64,000 nt of DNA from Meriones unguiculatus (GCF_030254825.1 NC_083360.1:45510745-45574744); one strand, 5' to 3'. Shown: positions 23,214-34,774, counted from the stretch's first letter. Numbers and translations are program-made. The notes: generated from the letters alone by a model not told the origin.

Positions 23214-25396
23214 TTTTTTCTTTTTTCGTTATTAATTATACTTTATTCACTTTGTATCCCCCCATGTGGTTCCCTCCCTCCTCCTGTCCCAATCCCTCCC
23301 TTCCTCCACCCTCTGCATGCATACCCCTCACCAAGTCCACTGATAGGGGAGGTCTTCTTTTCCTTCCTTCTGATCTTAGTCAATTAGGTCTCATCAGGAG
23401 TGGCTGCATTGTCTTCTTCTGTGGCCTGGTAATGCTGCTTCCCCCTCAGGGGGAGGTAATTAAACAGCAGGCCAATCAGTTCATGTCAGAGACAGTCTCT
23501 GTTCCTATTACAATGGAACCCACTTGGATACTGAACTGCCATGTGGCTACATCTGTGCAGGGGTCTTAGGTTATCTCCATGCATAGTCCTTGGTTGGAAT
23601 ATCAGTCTCAGGAAAGACCCCTGTGCTCAGATTTTTGGTTCTGTTGCTCTCCTTGTGGAGTTCCTGTCCTCTCCAGATCTTAATGTTTCCCACTTCTTTC
23701 CTAAGATTCCCTCCACTCTGCCCAAAGGTTGCCCATAAGTCTCAGCATCTACATCGATAGTCTTGCAGGGCAGAGCCTTTCAGAGGTCCTCTGTGTCAGG
23801 CTCCTGACTTGTTCCCTCTTTTCTTCTTCTTCTGATGTCCAGCCTCTTTGCCTTTCTGGATAGGAATTGAGCATTTTCCCTCTTCATTAGTTTCTTTAGG
23901 TGTACAGATTTTAGTAGGTTTATCCTATATTATATATCTATATGAGTGAGTATATACCATGTGCATCTTTCTGCCTCTGGGATAGCTCTCTCAGGATGAT
24001 CTTTTCCATTTCCCACCATTTACCTGCAAATTTCATGATTTCCTTGTTTTTTTTAATTGCTGAGTAATATTCCACTGTGTAGATATACCACAATTTGTGC
24101 ATCCATTCCTCCACTGAGGGGCATCTGGGCTGTTTCCAGCTTCTGGATATTACAAATAAGGCTGCTACAAACATGGTTGAGCAAATGTCCTTACTGTATA
24201 CTTGAGAGTCTTTTGGATATTCGCCTAGGAGTGGTACAGCTGGATCTTGAGGTGCTATTCCTAGTTGTCTGAGAGAGTGCCAGATTGGTTTCCAGAGTAG
24301 TTGTACAAGTTTACATTCCCACCAGCAGTGGAGGAGGGTTCTCCTTTCTCCACAACCTCTCCAGCATGTGTTGTCTCTTGAGTTTTTCATCTTGGCCATT
24401 CTGATGGGTCAAAATCTTAGGGTCATTTTGATTTGCATTTCCCTAATGGCTAATGAGGTTGAGCATTTCTTTAAGTGTTTCTCTGCCATTGGACATTTCT
24501 CTGCAGAGAATTCTCTGTTTAGGTCTGTACTCCATTTTTTAATTGAATTACTTGATTTTCTCTGTTTAGCTCTGTTCCCAAAATTTCAAGTCTCTGAAGA
24601 AAGAATTAGAAGAAGATATCAGAAAATGGAAAGATCTTCCATGCTCATGGCTTGGCAGGATTAACATAGTAAAAATGACCATCTTACCAAAAGCAATCTA
24701 CAGATTCAATGCAATTCCCATCAAATTACCAATACAATTCTTACAGACCTGGAAAGAAAAATTCTCAACTTCATATGGAATAACAAGAAACCCAGAATTG
24801 CTAAAACAATCCTGTATAATAAAAGATCTTCTGGAGGTATCTCCATCCCTGATCTCAAGCTGTACTATAGAGCAACAGTTATAAAAACTGCATGGTACTG
24901 GCATAGAAACAGAATGGTGGATCAATGGAACTGAACAGAAGACCCAGAAATAAACCCACTTACTTATGGACACCTGATCTTTGACAAAGATGCCAAAACC
25001 ATACAATGGAAAAAAGATAGCATCTTCAACAAATGGTGCTGGTCTAACTGGATGTCTACATGTAGAAAAATGCAAATAGATCCATTCTTACCACCCTGCA
25101 CAAACTAAAGTCCAAGTGGATCAAAGACCTCAACATAAAACCAGACACACTAAAGCACTTAGAAGAAAAAGTGGGGAATACCCTTGAACTCATTGGTACA
25201 GGAGACAACTTCCTGAACATAACACCAACAGCACAGGCTCTAAGAGCAACAATCAATAAATGCGACCTTATGAAACCAAAAAGCTTCTGTAAAGCAAAGG
25301 ACACTGTCCTCAGAACAAAACGACTGCCTACACATTGGGAAAGGATCTTCACCAACCCTATAACTGACAGAGGGCTAATATCCACTATATATAAGG
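23214..25396 (-). mobile_element. L1: 5'-inverted (twin-primed) L1 insertion
   Basis: One insertion of 2,183 bp bounded by a 15-bp TSD. Its 3' part (23214 to about 24557) is on the minus strand: tail, 3' UTR and the ORF2 C-terminal region, including the Cys-rich CWRGCGER segment and a C-terminal end near 23938. Its 5' part (about 24580-25396) is inverted onto the plus strand and covers the ORF2 stretch immediately upstream, from the EERIRRRYQKMERS region to the RGLISTIYKE region. The two parts are adjacent in normal ORF2, so the inversion joins neighbouring L1 sequence, as twin priming predicts. Frames are broken (stop after WQD near 24664, others later). A 22-nt repeat sits at the junction (see findings). 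Confidence 0.88.
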
Positions 25397-25411
25397 AACC
25401 AAGGCATACTT
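25397..25411. repeat. TSD of twin-primed L1, right copy
   Basis: aaccaaggcatactt directly after the inverted part. One mismatch to the left copy. Confidence 0.85.
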
Positions 25412-25462
25412 CTTGAAGGACATCCATTTGGCAAATTAGAAACTACAGCCTGAAGGGGATGA

Positions 25463-25690
25463 AGTAGGATCTGGCGATATCCCTCAGTTGGCAGAGTGTT
25501 TGCCTAGAGTACATGCAGTCTTGGTTTTATTACCATCACCACATAGACCAGGCATGTTGGTACATGTATGAATTCAGTGCTGGAGATGCATGTGTAGCAG
25601 GACCAGGAGTTTAAGGTTATTGATGAATGTAAAACAAGTTAGAGGCCAGTTTGAGCTACATAAAACCCTGTTTTAATAACAGCAAGATGA
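25463..25690 (+). mobile_element. B4 SINE (ID-B1 composite)
   Basis: An ID-like head (gatatccctcagttggcag...gtttgcctagagtacatg...ggttttattacc) is followed by a B1-like body (accaggcatgttggtacatg...ccaggagtttaaggttat...gaggccagtttgagctacat...aaaccctgtttt). This order is diagnostic of B4. Confidence 0.75.
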
Positions 25691-26119
25691 TGGCAAAATT
25701 AAGTCGTTTTCTTAGAACCTCATATCTAATACCTGATAAGCCTCATCTGTACAAGACTTAAATCAATATAACCTCAGAGTTCATGCTGTTAAGCACGTAT
25801 TGCCATCAAGGACCTCGAAGGACAATCCTGGAGACATTTTAAGTCAGTTTGGAAAGTTCACTATTTTACTGAAGAGCAAAGTGACCTGAGATATGCGTGA
25901 CAGGTATCAGGTGGGAAAGAAAAAGCAAACATCTTCAAGACGCATTCAGTATCTCTCATCTTCCATTAAAGAGTATCAATGCATCTTTATCATTTCCATG
26001 GGCACGCTATGCAGCTAAGAAATAAACAGAGCCTCACTAAGGTATCTGAGAACAATCTTGGGCCAGTTGTTAAACTGGATATAATTGACTGGGTCAAGAA
26101 GTCTAAGGGAGCCAGCTTC
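25691..26119. other. unassigned sequence
   Basis: No gene or repeat recognised. Confidence 0.45.
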
Positions 26120-26690
26120 TATATAGTTCTCCACTTTAAGAATATGTCCCTCAACAGAAGAATGGATAAAGAAACTGTGGTACATTTACAGGATGGGATA
26201 CTGCTCAGACATTAAAAACAAGGAAATCATGAAACTTGCAAGTAAATGGATGGAACTAGAATAGATCCTCCTGAGTGACGTAACTCAGACCCAGAAAGAA
26301 AGACACACATGGTATGTACTCGCTTATAAGTGCATTTTAGTTATATAGTGTAAGATAGAGATACTACAATGCACAGATCCCAAGAAGATAAGTCTGATGG
26401 GCATCTTAAGCTTCATGTCGGCCTGCTAGTTAGGGGAGTGGTGGATATCTCTGACTCAGACTATGCCTGCTTCTTGATCAATTCCCCCTGATGGGATTTC
26501 TCTAGCAGGTCACAAGGGAGGAAGACTAACTCAGTCTTCATGTGAATAGATGAGCAGGGTAGTCTGGATAGGGGCCCTTCCTTATTCTGAGGAATAGTGG
26601 AGAGAGGATGCTGAAGGGAGGGTGGGACTGGGAGGAGAGAAGGGAGGAGTCTATGGCTGAGATGCAAATTGAATTGGGAAAAACAGTGTT
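26120..26690 (+). mobile_element. 5'-truncated old L1, ORF2 end and 3' UTR
   Basis: The plus strand reads ccctcaacagaagaatggataaag, tgctcagacattaaaaac, gaaatcatgaaacttgc, agacacacatggtatgtac. This is the last 70 or so codons of ORF2. A decayed 3' UTR follows to the ggagggtgggactgggagg block near 26620 and an A-rich end. It is older than the 7140 and 49204 copies. Confidence 0.8.
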
Positions 26691-26992
26691 GTTTTTCCCC
26701 ATGAGATGAAGAAAACAGAAAGAGACTGGGTAGTTTTTTTGTTTTTGTTTTTGTTTTTTAAATCTGTTCTTGAAACTTCATTACTTTACTTAAGCCTCTA
26801 AGTTAAACTGGCAGAAAAGTAAAATCAAACAAAATTGGACATCTGTAGTCCATTGCCACCACTGTTACTTTTGATTCATCCTGGCTTCAGCTTTTAGTTT
26901 TGTATCTCTTCCCTGTCTCTCAAATTTGGCTAAAGATTAAATAAATGTTTTGGATTGTTTTCTAAAAATTGTATTTGTTTTGTTTTGTTTTG

Positions 26993-26994
<2 letters not shown>

Positions 26995-27026
<32 letters not shown>
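26995..27026. repeat. (GT)n microsatellite
   Basis: About 16 GT units abutting the CA-type tail of the next SINE. Confidence 0.95.
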
Positions 27027-27029
<3 letters not shown>

Positions 27030-27293
27030 TCAGGTGCATGGAGGTCAGAGAAAAGCTAATATGTCAGTCCCACCCTATTTAACGCAGGATGCTTTTGTTG
27101 TTATTTTGCTGTATTTTTCAGCTAGGCAACCTGCAAGCGTCTACGGATCCTCCTGTCTCCTTCTTCATCTCCCCACAGGAACACAAGAATTACAGGTGCT
27201 TGTGGAACATGCCCAGTTTTTACGTGGGTTTGGGAGATTATCTCAGTTCCTCATGCTCGCTTTTACCTACTGAGCCATCTCCCTCAGCCTCTT
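27027..27293 (-). mobile_element. composite tRNA-headed SINE with a B1-like middle
   Basis: On the minus strand: gctgagggagatggctcagtaggtaaaag head, acctgtaattcttgtg and aaggagacaggaggatc (B1-like middle), then tctctgacctccatgcac and a CA tail. It belongs to the B4/RSINE-like composites. I cannot fix the subfamily name. The same architecture recurs at 57710-58010. Confidence 0.6.
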
Positions 27294-29971
27294 TTGGTTC
27301 CTTTAAGTTTCAGCTATTCACTCTTCACTAAAATGTTCTCAGCTCCTAAATTGTGGAAGAAAATTCTGCAGACTGGATATATGGTATTGTACTCTGCCCC
27401 CAATACTCTGTCTCCATTTTAGCTCAAGATTAAAGACAGTAAAGAATTGTATTATGTGCTCTCTGTTTTGCAAACAGCACTAGCCCTATGACACCTTGTG
27501 CCTTACAGGTTCCCATTAAGCTCTGCCTTCCCTCCCAGACTCTACAGCATTTGTCACAAACAGAACAAACGACTGCATTTTCCAGATTCCATTAAGAATG
27601 TGAAAAGGGCTCAGCTAGAGGCAAGCTCCTTTATCCTCACCTTCCAAAGCTGTGCTCATTCTTTGCTGATGGTGATATTTGGAACTTGATGGGACACCAG
27701 ATGTGTCGGCAGCCTTTCCTTAATGAGGTACTCCTATGATCAGAAAGCTGAGTGGCTATATTTGCATAGGAAACTGTTCTCTATGGCAGTGCTGGGAATT
27801 TTAAGTGGGTAAGTTCCACAGAGCTCTGGGGACTTGAGTCCTTAGCAATGATTTAGGAAGACCTGTTGCAAACAACTCCAGTTAAATTAGCAATCTGTGC
27901 CATAGATAGCCTTGATATGGGTCTTAAGAGTATCTCTTAAGCCAGCTAGAACTTATGGCCCTGCGTTTCTTTGAGTGCTCTAGGGATGGATAAAAAGAGG
28001 ATGAAGATTCTACCCTAAGGGAACTTACACTCTAATTATATCACACACACACACATAAAAACATTATAAAGTGACATCTGAGCATGGGGAGAATGTGAGT
28101 CAGACTGTTGTATAAGCACTGAAGGGAACAAGTGAAATGAAGGTAATGCTGGCGTCATCCTATGTATTAAATGTCTCTCAACCGAATGCAGCAGAGACAT
28201 CACCATTTGTTATAGACAATCTAGTCATAATCTCCAAAGCTGAAAATAAGCCAAAGGTTATGCTTCTAATAATAGTCTATCAACATTCACAAATGGAAGT
28301 CAACTCTGCTTTCTTTGTTGAGGAGTTGGAGTGTTCCTTTTTCTATAAGCCTGGCTGAGTGCTAAATTCCTATTTGATCTGTGACATGATTTGTTTTGTC
28401 TTCTGCGGTTGCCAGCTACCATATTCTCACCAGGATCCTTTGTTTTTGTAAAAGAATCTAAAGTGATTAAAAGAAATATTCAGATGCAATGTGTGTTGTA
28501 CACCTGGTCGGGTTTACAAATATCAGACTATCTGAAACTCTCAGCTCTCATGAATCACCTAGCTGTAGGTTACTGTTTTATACTCTAGAAAATTTCTGAT
28601 TCACAAACATGAATGCTCTAGGAAGACAGAAAAAAATATGCTCATAAACCAATGTAGACAAAAAATAAAATAAAGTGTAGTGTAAAACACTGCTTAGGTT
28701 CACCAGCCATCAAGAAGCTGGAAGGATTTAGAAATGGTGGGTAACACGTCACGAAAGCAGCAGCAATGTCAAGCCTTGGCTACAGAATCTGAGTCCAAAG
28801 AGATGACAATACATTATTTTTTCTTAAGACCCTGATTAGACTTCCCTAGTGGATGAAGCCCAAGTCAACACTTGTTTCACAAGATTACAATAGTAACTGA
28901 GAGGCAGCAAAGAGAGAAGATAAAATTGAAATAGAACTGAAGAAATGAACTGCGAAGATGGGCGTAATCTTTTCAAGCTCTTTTCAAGGTGATTGGATGA
29001 GCTGCGCAATGTTTCCAAACCTGCAGATAAATCTCCTGGTCAATCCTTCTGTCACCAATGACCCTTAAGATTGGCCCTCCACCTCCGTCATGAAAACATT
29101 TCACGGATGCTTTATTCTCTCTTGAAAAGGAGACACGCCTAGGCTTTGGAATTTGGGCTTTCTTATTCCGGGCTCAGGGTGAAGTGTGGTGTATTTGGAT
29201 TAAACCTTTACTGTGGGAATGTTTGAGAATAAAGCTACAGGGTCTTTTTTATTAAATTTAAAATCAGGGATTGCATGTTGAATGTCCTTCATTCTGTCTT
29301 TCCCTTTGTTTAAATTCATCAGATAGTCACTCTGGAATTATTTCTAACAATTGGGATGACTTCATTTGTGTTTGTTTTCCTTTTCTATTAATACATGACA
29401 AACTGTGAAATTTGCCATTTGACCATAACCAGGCCATGAAATTTGTCATCTCTTTCTGTAATTTACATGGAGCCTTGGCTCTAGATACATTTCAGTCAGG
29501 ATGATTGCTTTCTGTCTGATTCAGAGAACAGAACAAAGGGGGAATGCACACAGCACAGAACACAAGCAATTCTGAACAGACATCAGGAGGGATTGCCATG
29601 TCTCCACCCCTTTAAGGCGGCCAAACACACTGGACTACACTGAATGCTTTTCCACAGAAGAGATGGATGGGACAAACCAAGGCCCCACAGCCCAACCCAA
29701 GAAATGGTGGACTAACATTTGAAATGGAGAGATTACTTAAAAGCAGTGTTGTTCTGACAAACGGGAATGGCTTGGAGAAATGCGGTAGGAAATGTGTTGC
29801 ATAATATTGGCAGCCTCATGGAAGTAGAGTGTCAGAGGCAAGCCACCAGAACAACACAAGAGGTTAAACTTTGTTCTCAAGCTATTGTTCAAAGAACCAT
29901 GAATTTCCCCTTCTCTTTTCCACTCCCTCTTCTTTCAAATTCAATTCAGATTAGGTTCTTCCACTTGAGAA
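27294..29971. other. unassigned sequence without a gene
   Basis: About 2.7 kb. Frames are all under 75 codons apart from spill-over from the SINE. A (CA)5 occurs near 28045. No repeat or domain recognised. Confidence 0.45.
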
Positions 29972-29986
29972 TCACACACACACACA

Positions 29987-30031
<45 letters not shown>
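29972..30031. repeat. (CA)n microsatellite
   Basis: About 30 CA units with one TA interruption near 29993. Confidence 0.95.
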
Positions 30032-31150
30032 GTCTTCTGAACAATGTGTGGTTAAAGTTAGACTAGATATTTTTCAGGAAAGATCCTGCATCTGTTTCTA
30101 ATGACCTTCTTGCTTATGAAGAGGAGGGAAGGCTTTCCTGTCCTGTGCTGGAAAAGCAGGCCTTCCCTGCCCCTACTCTGTGCTCCAAAGGCATCGTCTC
30201 CCTGAAGAACAGGACTCTATCACCTGTAACAGATTTCCCAAGTATCTGTGGATTGTGGAGTCTGAGAAGGCAAGTTAAGATTGTGGCAATTGATTGTAAC
30301 TAATCAAACACTATAAAGGAGGGTGTCTGAGCTAGTGGCTTCTACATTATTTCACTGTGGATATGGCCTCGGTGTGTTTTTTCTTTGAAGGGGAAATGTG
30401 GCAGTGTTTGGGAGCAGACATGAGACTACAGGGAAGGGAGTGGGAAGATGTCCAAATCGTGGCTTACTCCCCAGTGTTCCTGTTTCTTCCTGAGAAGAGG
30501 GGAAGAAGGAGGGCTGGTAGGCTTCATATAGCTGCTTGACCTCCTGGAGACTGGAAAGGGTGTTGTAGGCTCTGTTATAATGTATTCATCACTTAAGTCA
30601 TCTGAGAGGCCTCTGGCTTTGCAGTGAGCTGAGCAATGGGCTGAAAGTGGGCTTTCCCTCCTGTGATGGCCATCAAGTGGGAGGTGGTTGAAGAGGATGG
30701 AGCTGGACCAGTTGCCACAGGGGGACTCATTGCTGCCCTCACTTGTAGAGAGCAAGGTTTTCATGGGCAGCAGGAAATCTCACTGGCATATTAATAATCA
30801 TTTTATGGCCCCTTTCACTTGAATTTCCTCATAAAAATGTTAAAATTTGATTTTCTCAAGTCAGTCATTACTACATAAACCACCTGCTTCTGGTGCATTT
30901 TAGCCTCTGTCTCATCTTGTAAAACCTGACTTAAGTAAATAGTTGGTTTTCATAATTATGTAGAAAATACAGAGAGAGAAAAAAAAGGAAGAGCACCCCT
31001 CCAAAAGCAAATATCTTCACCAAGCACCAATCATGGTCCAAACTCTGTCTGTTTCCTGTTCTGGCTTTTTCTATCCACACTTGATTTCTCCTTGTTCCTG
31101 CTTTTCTTATTGCGTTTTTGCTTGTTTGCTTCTTGTCATTGTTGCTGATT
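30032..31150. other. unassigned, with one coding-like frame
   Basis: No repeat recognised. On the minus strand 30426-30764 a 112-codon frame has a disordered-protein composition (Ser, Pro, Arg and His rich; for example a SRRSSSYMKPTSPPSSP stretch). I know no family for it. No splice signals, start context or homology can be claimed, so I do not annotate it as a gene. Confidence 0.3.
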
Positions 31151-31154
31151 TATT

Positions 31155-31245
31155 TTCTTTTATTTTAGTTTTGAGACAGAGTCTCGCTATGGAGTGGCCT
31201 GGAACTCACTGTGCAGTCCAGGTTGAACTTAAACTCTTCTTTTTC
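31155..31245 (-). mobile_element. B1 fragment
   Basis: ttttgagacagagtctcgct followed by tggcctggaactcactgtg and ccaggttgaacttaaactc is antisense B1 (left part of the monomer). Confidence 0.75.
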
Positions 31246-31259
31246 TGGTGTTCTTACAA

Positions 31260-31505
31260 TCATTCCTGTGTGTGCATGCATGCATGTGCTTGTGTGTGTG
31301 TATGTGTATGCGTATGTGTGTACTCCTGTGCACTCTGTGGGGGTGAGGTTGGTGGCATGAGTGCCATGACATGTATGTGGAAGTCATAACACAACTTGTT
31401 GGAGTCCTTTTCCTTATTCACCATTTGAATTCTGGAGATCAGATTCAAGTCCTCAGGCTTAGTGCAAGCACCTTACCAGCCCAGCTATCTTGCTAGCTAG
31501 CCCTG
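31260..31505 (-). mobile_element. B3-type SINE with CA tail
   Basis: On the minus strand: gctagctagcaagatagctg head, ggtgcttgcactaagcctga, tgaatctgatctccag, caacaagttgtgttatgac. It ends in a TG-rich (CA in sense) tail at 31262-31325. Confidence 0.75.
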
Positions 31506-31516
31506 ACCTTGGACTC

Positions 31517-31690
31517 TTTTTTTTTTAATTTAATTTTTTTCTTATCAGTTACATTTTATTAACTCTGTATCCCAGCCGCGTCCCACTCCGTCATACCCTC
31601 CCAATCCCACCCTCCCTCCCTCATCTCCACTGTGCCCCTTTCCAAGTCCACTGATTGGGGGGACCTCCTCCCCATTCATCTTAACCATCC
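31517..31690 (-). mobile_element. short L1 3' UTR fragment
   Basis: T-rich start, ttacattttattaactctgtatccc, a CCCTCCC-rich block and a ccaagtccactgattgggg box. This is the rodent L1 3' end cut to about 170 bp. Confidence 0.8.
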
Positions 31691-32020
31691 TACCTCAGCT
31701 AGACTTATAGGTATGTGCCACAACACCCAGAAATATCTTTTGCTTAACAATATTAATAGACATAATAAGTATGGGTATTTATGGGTTACAACGTGCTATT
31801 TCAATTCATGCATACAATATATTTATCTCACCCACCATCTATCCACCTATTTGTCTGTCTATCTAACTATCATCTGTTTTTATTGAGAATAGTGTTGGTT
31901 AGAGGTTTGTAAGCATAGGAGGAGTAGCTTCTAATACTCTAAACAATAATAAGATATCAAAAGCTGACAAAAATTAACTGTATATTTGGAAATATCAGCT
32001 ACTCAGAATGCTTTGACTGT
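31691..32020. other. unassigned sequence
   Basis: Includes an imperfect CTAT/CTGT run at about 31825-31870. Nothing else recognised. Confidence 0.45.
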
Positions 32021-32024
32021 TTGT

Positions 32025-32100
32025 ACTGGAAAACAAACCCAGGGGCTTATCCATGCTAAACAAGGGCTCTAACACTGAGCTACATGCTAACACTCCCTAG
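32025..32100 (-). mobile_element. ID-type SINE
   Basis: The minus strand reads tagcatgtagctcagtgtta, gagcccttgtttagcatgg and cccctgggtttg, the tRNA/BC1-like ID core. Only about 75 bp long, without a clear tail. Confidence 0.6.
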
Positions 32101-32774
32101 ATCATTCTGAATGTATTCATACAGTTTTACCAAGTTGAGTATGGTATTTATATTGTCCTACCAATATATTTATAAACAATATTATCATAAAAGTTCTTTG
32201 TAACGTAATGTATTCAGAAGTAAAATCTTTAATAACTTTATATTATCTTATTATGTAAATGCATCTATATTGCCTTGAGATTCCTTCCTGATTAAACTTT
32301 TCATTTGAATTTCTTTTTATGGCCATATATACTTTAATAGCCATGATTTTATTTGTATGAATTTGTGGACACTTCTGAGTATTTTGTAGAAAAAAAATCC
32401 ATGATGGTAGTCATTAGTTAGGGAGCAGTGTCTCATTGGTGTGGCTGTGGCATAAAATGAGTAGTGGATTTCAGAGTATTAGTCTTGAAGTCCTCAGGTA
32501 GCTATATGTGACATGTCACTGCTTTCTTCTGCTAGCCGCCATGATACCACAGAAAAGGACAAAGGGTGATTTACAAGTAAGGAAAAACATAAGCCCAGCT
32601 TTGCTGGCAATCACAACAATGCACTATATCCTAGAGTAGTATTGAGGGGCTCCCTTGGTTGTAGTTATCAAAGCAAGATAGTCAAGTGAGGAAGAACACA
32701 TAAAATAATAGCGTGCTTTCATTATTTAAGAAATTGTTGCACAAAGCATCCTAAGAAAATATCAGAAAGTCATA
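32101..32774. other. unassigned sequence
   Basis: AT-rich. No gene or repeat recognised. Confidence 0.45.
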
Positions 32775-33800
32775 GAGGAGTTATTTTATCTATTTTTTCA
32801 CTTTACACCCAGAACGTAGTTCCCTCTCTCCCTTCTTCCTAGCCCTACACTTCCTCCCTCTTTCTGCCTCGCATTCCCCTATTCCTCAGAAAAGGGGAGC
32901 CCCTCCACCACCAGCTCATCAAGTTACATCAGGACTGAGTGAATCCTGTTCCTCTCTGTTCTAGTGAGGCTTTCCAACCAGGGGGAAGTGATCAAAAGCA
33001 GGTAATAGAGTCCATGTAGGAGACACGGTCTCTATGCTTGTTCTTACGTGGCCACATGCTGTTTTTATTACTATGGCTCTGTGGTATAATTTGAAATGGG
33101 GTATGGTAATGCAGCCCACAGTATTGCTCTTGCTAAGAAATGATTTGGCTTTCCTTGGCCTTTCATTGGATCTGTATACGTGTTTTGAATTAGTTTTTCT
33201 GTCTGTGAAGAGTGACCTTAGAATTTTGATTGAGATTGCACTGAATTTGTAGGTTATTTTGGTAGGACTGCTCTTTTCACAAGATTAATCCTGTAGATCC
33301 CTTTACATGGAAGGTCTTTCTATTTTCTGCTGACTCCCTCGATTTTTTCCAGTGCCTAGAAGTTTTCATTGTAGAGTCTTTCGCTCATTTCTTTGGTTAG
33401 TTTTGTCCCAGGTATTTTATTGTAGGTGGTGGTTGTGGTGATGGTGTGTGTGTGTATGTGTTGTTAATGGAATTACCTCCTTGATTTATTTTTCAATCAT
33501 TGGTGCATAGGAAAGGTACTGATTTTTTGTGAATTTTGTATTCTTCCACTTTGCTGAAAATGTTCATCAACTCTAAAAGTTTTCAGTGGATTCTTTAGCG
33601 TCTCACGTATAGAGTCATATCATCTACATTAAGGGATACCTTGTTAATTTTCCTATTTGTAACCCCTTTATTTCCTTTTCTTCTCTATTTTCTTGCTCTG
33701 TTTAAAAGTTGAAGTACTAAATATAGTCCTTCAATAGACTTGTTCCTGATCCAAATGAGAATGTTGTAAGTTTTTTTTTTTTTTCATTTAGTATGGTATT
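32775..33800 (-). mobile_element. old L1 with large internal deletion
   Basis: 32775 to about 33040 is a decayed L1 3' UTR (cttcctccctctttctgcctc..., ccagggggaagtgatcaaaa). From about 33053 the sequence jumps to mid ORF2 (ccatgctgtttttattactatggctc, then the antisense of the RT-downstream region) and continues to about 33780, corresponding to 9190-9925 of the full-length copy. Roughly 1.1 kb of ORF2 C-terminal sequence is missing. Stops and indels are common, and a TG run sits at 33445-33460. Confidence 0.75.
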
Positions 33801-33862
33801 GGCTGTAGGTTTGTGTATGTGTACAATCATACATATATACACCATATACATTTACATATATA

Positions 33863-33889
33863 TGTCAATTAACTCTCATACTAAAAGTA
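33863..33889 (+). repeat. 27-bp direct repeat inside a TA-rich tract
   Basis: Starts tgtcaattaactctcat and ends taaaagta. Matches 34615-34641 at 26 of 27 positions, offset 752 bp. It is flanked on both sides by TATATA, so it looks inserted into a microsatellite. Confidence 0.85.
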
Positions 33890-33989
33890 TATATATAAAT
33901 GGTCCCTCCTTTCCTAGCTTGCTTACATAGTGCCTTCCATCCAGCAGGAAAGAAATATCCTGTTATAGTTAAAACCCATTTCTCTATGT

Positions 33990-34610
33990 CGTGTAGTCAA
34001 AGCATGTGGTGTCTTCAGCAAGAAGGTCTTATCATGGTGAATAACTCAGAGCAATGAAAAGATCTTGTATTGCTATGGAGACCACTGAGGCCTTCCTGAC
34101 TAATAACCCTATTGGGATATCTTGTCCTGGTACTGTGATATTCACTTAACAACACAATGTCTTCTACAATTAGCATTGTCTGTCCATGCGGGGGGGGGGG
34201 TGTCTTCATTCCAATTCCTTTCAAAGATTATATTATGATACAACTTTGCTACCTAATGGGATTCCATAAGGCTTTATCATCTATGTTTAGTTCTGGTTTA
34301 TTTTTGTAATTTCATCCCATAGTCCTTTACCTGGAACTTTTCAGATGATGATACTGCCTTGCAAGGTCATGCCAGGCAAACACATGTCCGTTCTCACTGT
34401 TGGTCCTCATGTGTAGTATGACATCCAGCATTATCTTCTAAGCAAGGAGAGCCCAACTGGCATCCCCAGACATTACTTGCACTGTGGTGACCATGGGAAA
34501 CCTGGAATTTTTCAATATACTCTTACAAACACGTAAATTTTTTTTATTTGATCATTACAGCTACTTCCACTCTTCTATTAGTCTTACATATTGCTGTGCT
34601 TCACAATTGG
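33990..34610 (+). repeat. unassigned dispersed repeat, copy 2
   Basis: Shares an ordered set of blocks over about 120 bp with 6060-6200 (minus strand), including gtcttcagcaagaaggtctt and cttgtcctggtactgtg. The remainder is assigned only by continuity. A G11 run is at 34190-34200. Confidence 0.35.
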
Positions 34611-34614
34611 CTTC

Positions 34615-34641
34615 TGTCAATTAACTCTCATAATAAAAGTA
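34615..34641 (+). repeat. 27-bp direct repeat, copy in ordinary sequence
   Basis: Partner of 33863-33889, with one C/A difference. Its surroundings are not TA-rich, so it is the likelier source. Confidence 0.85.
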
Positions 34642-34774
34642 AACATATTCCATCCATATCCTTCTTCCATGCATGCCTTATATAACGACTCAGAGGAAAG
34701 AAAATCAGAGATGAAAGAAGATTGTTCAAAGAAGGAGATGTATGGATACTTTGTGTTTCTGTCATCATTTTTAT

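Noticed and set aside
25463..25530. tRNA-like sequences in the SINE heads (also 5762, 32025, 36285, 61549) as tRNA genes
   Set aside because: They have A and B box remnants but sit at the head of SINE bodies with A-rich tails. No intact cloverleaf is present.
33890..34614. Mobile element bounded by a 27-bp TSD
   Set aside because: No poly(A), terminal repeats or LTR ends were found at the inner edges, and the left copy is embedded in TA repeats. Templated copying fits better, though an insertion is not excluded.
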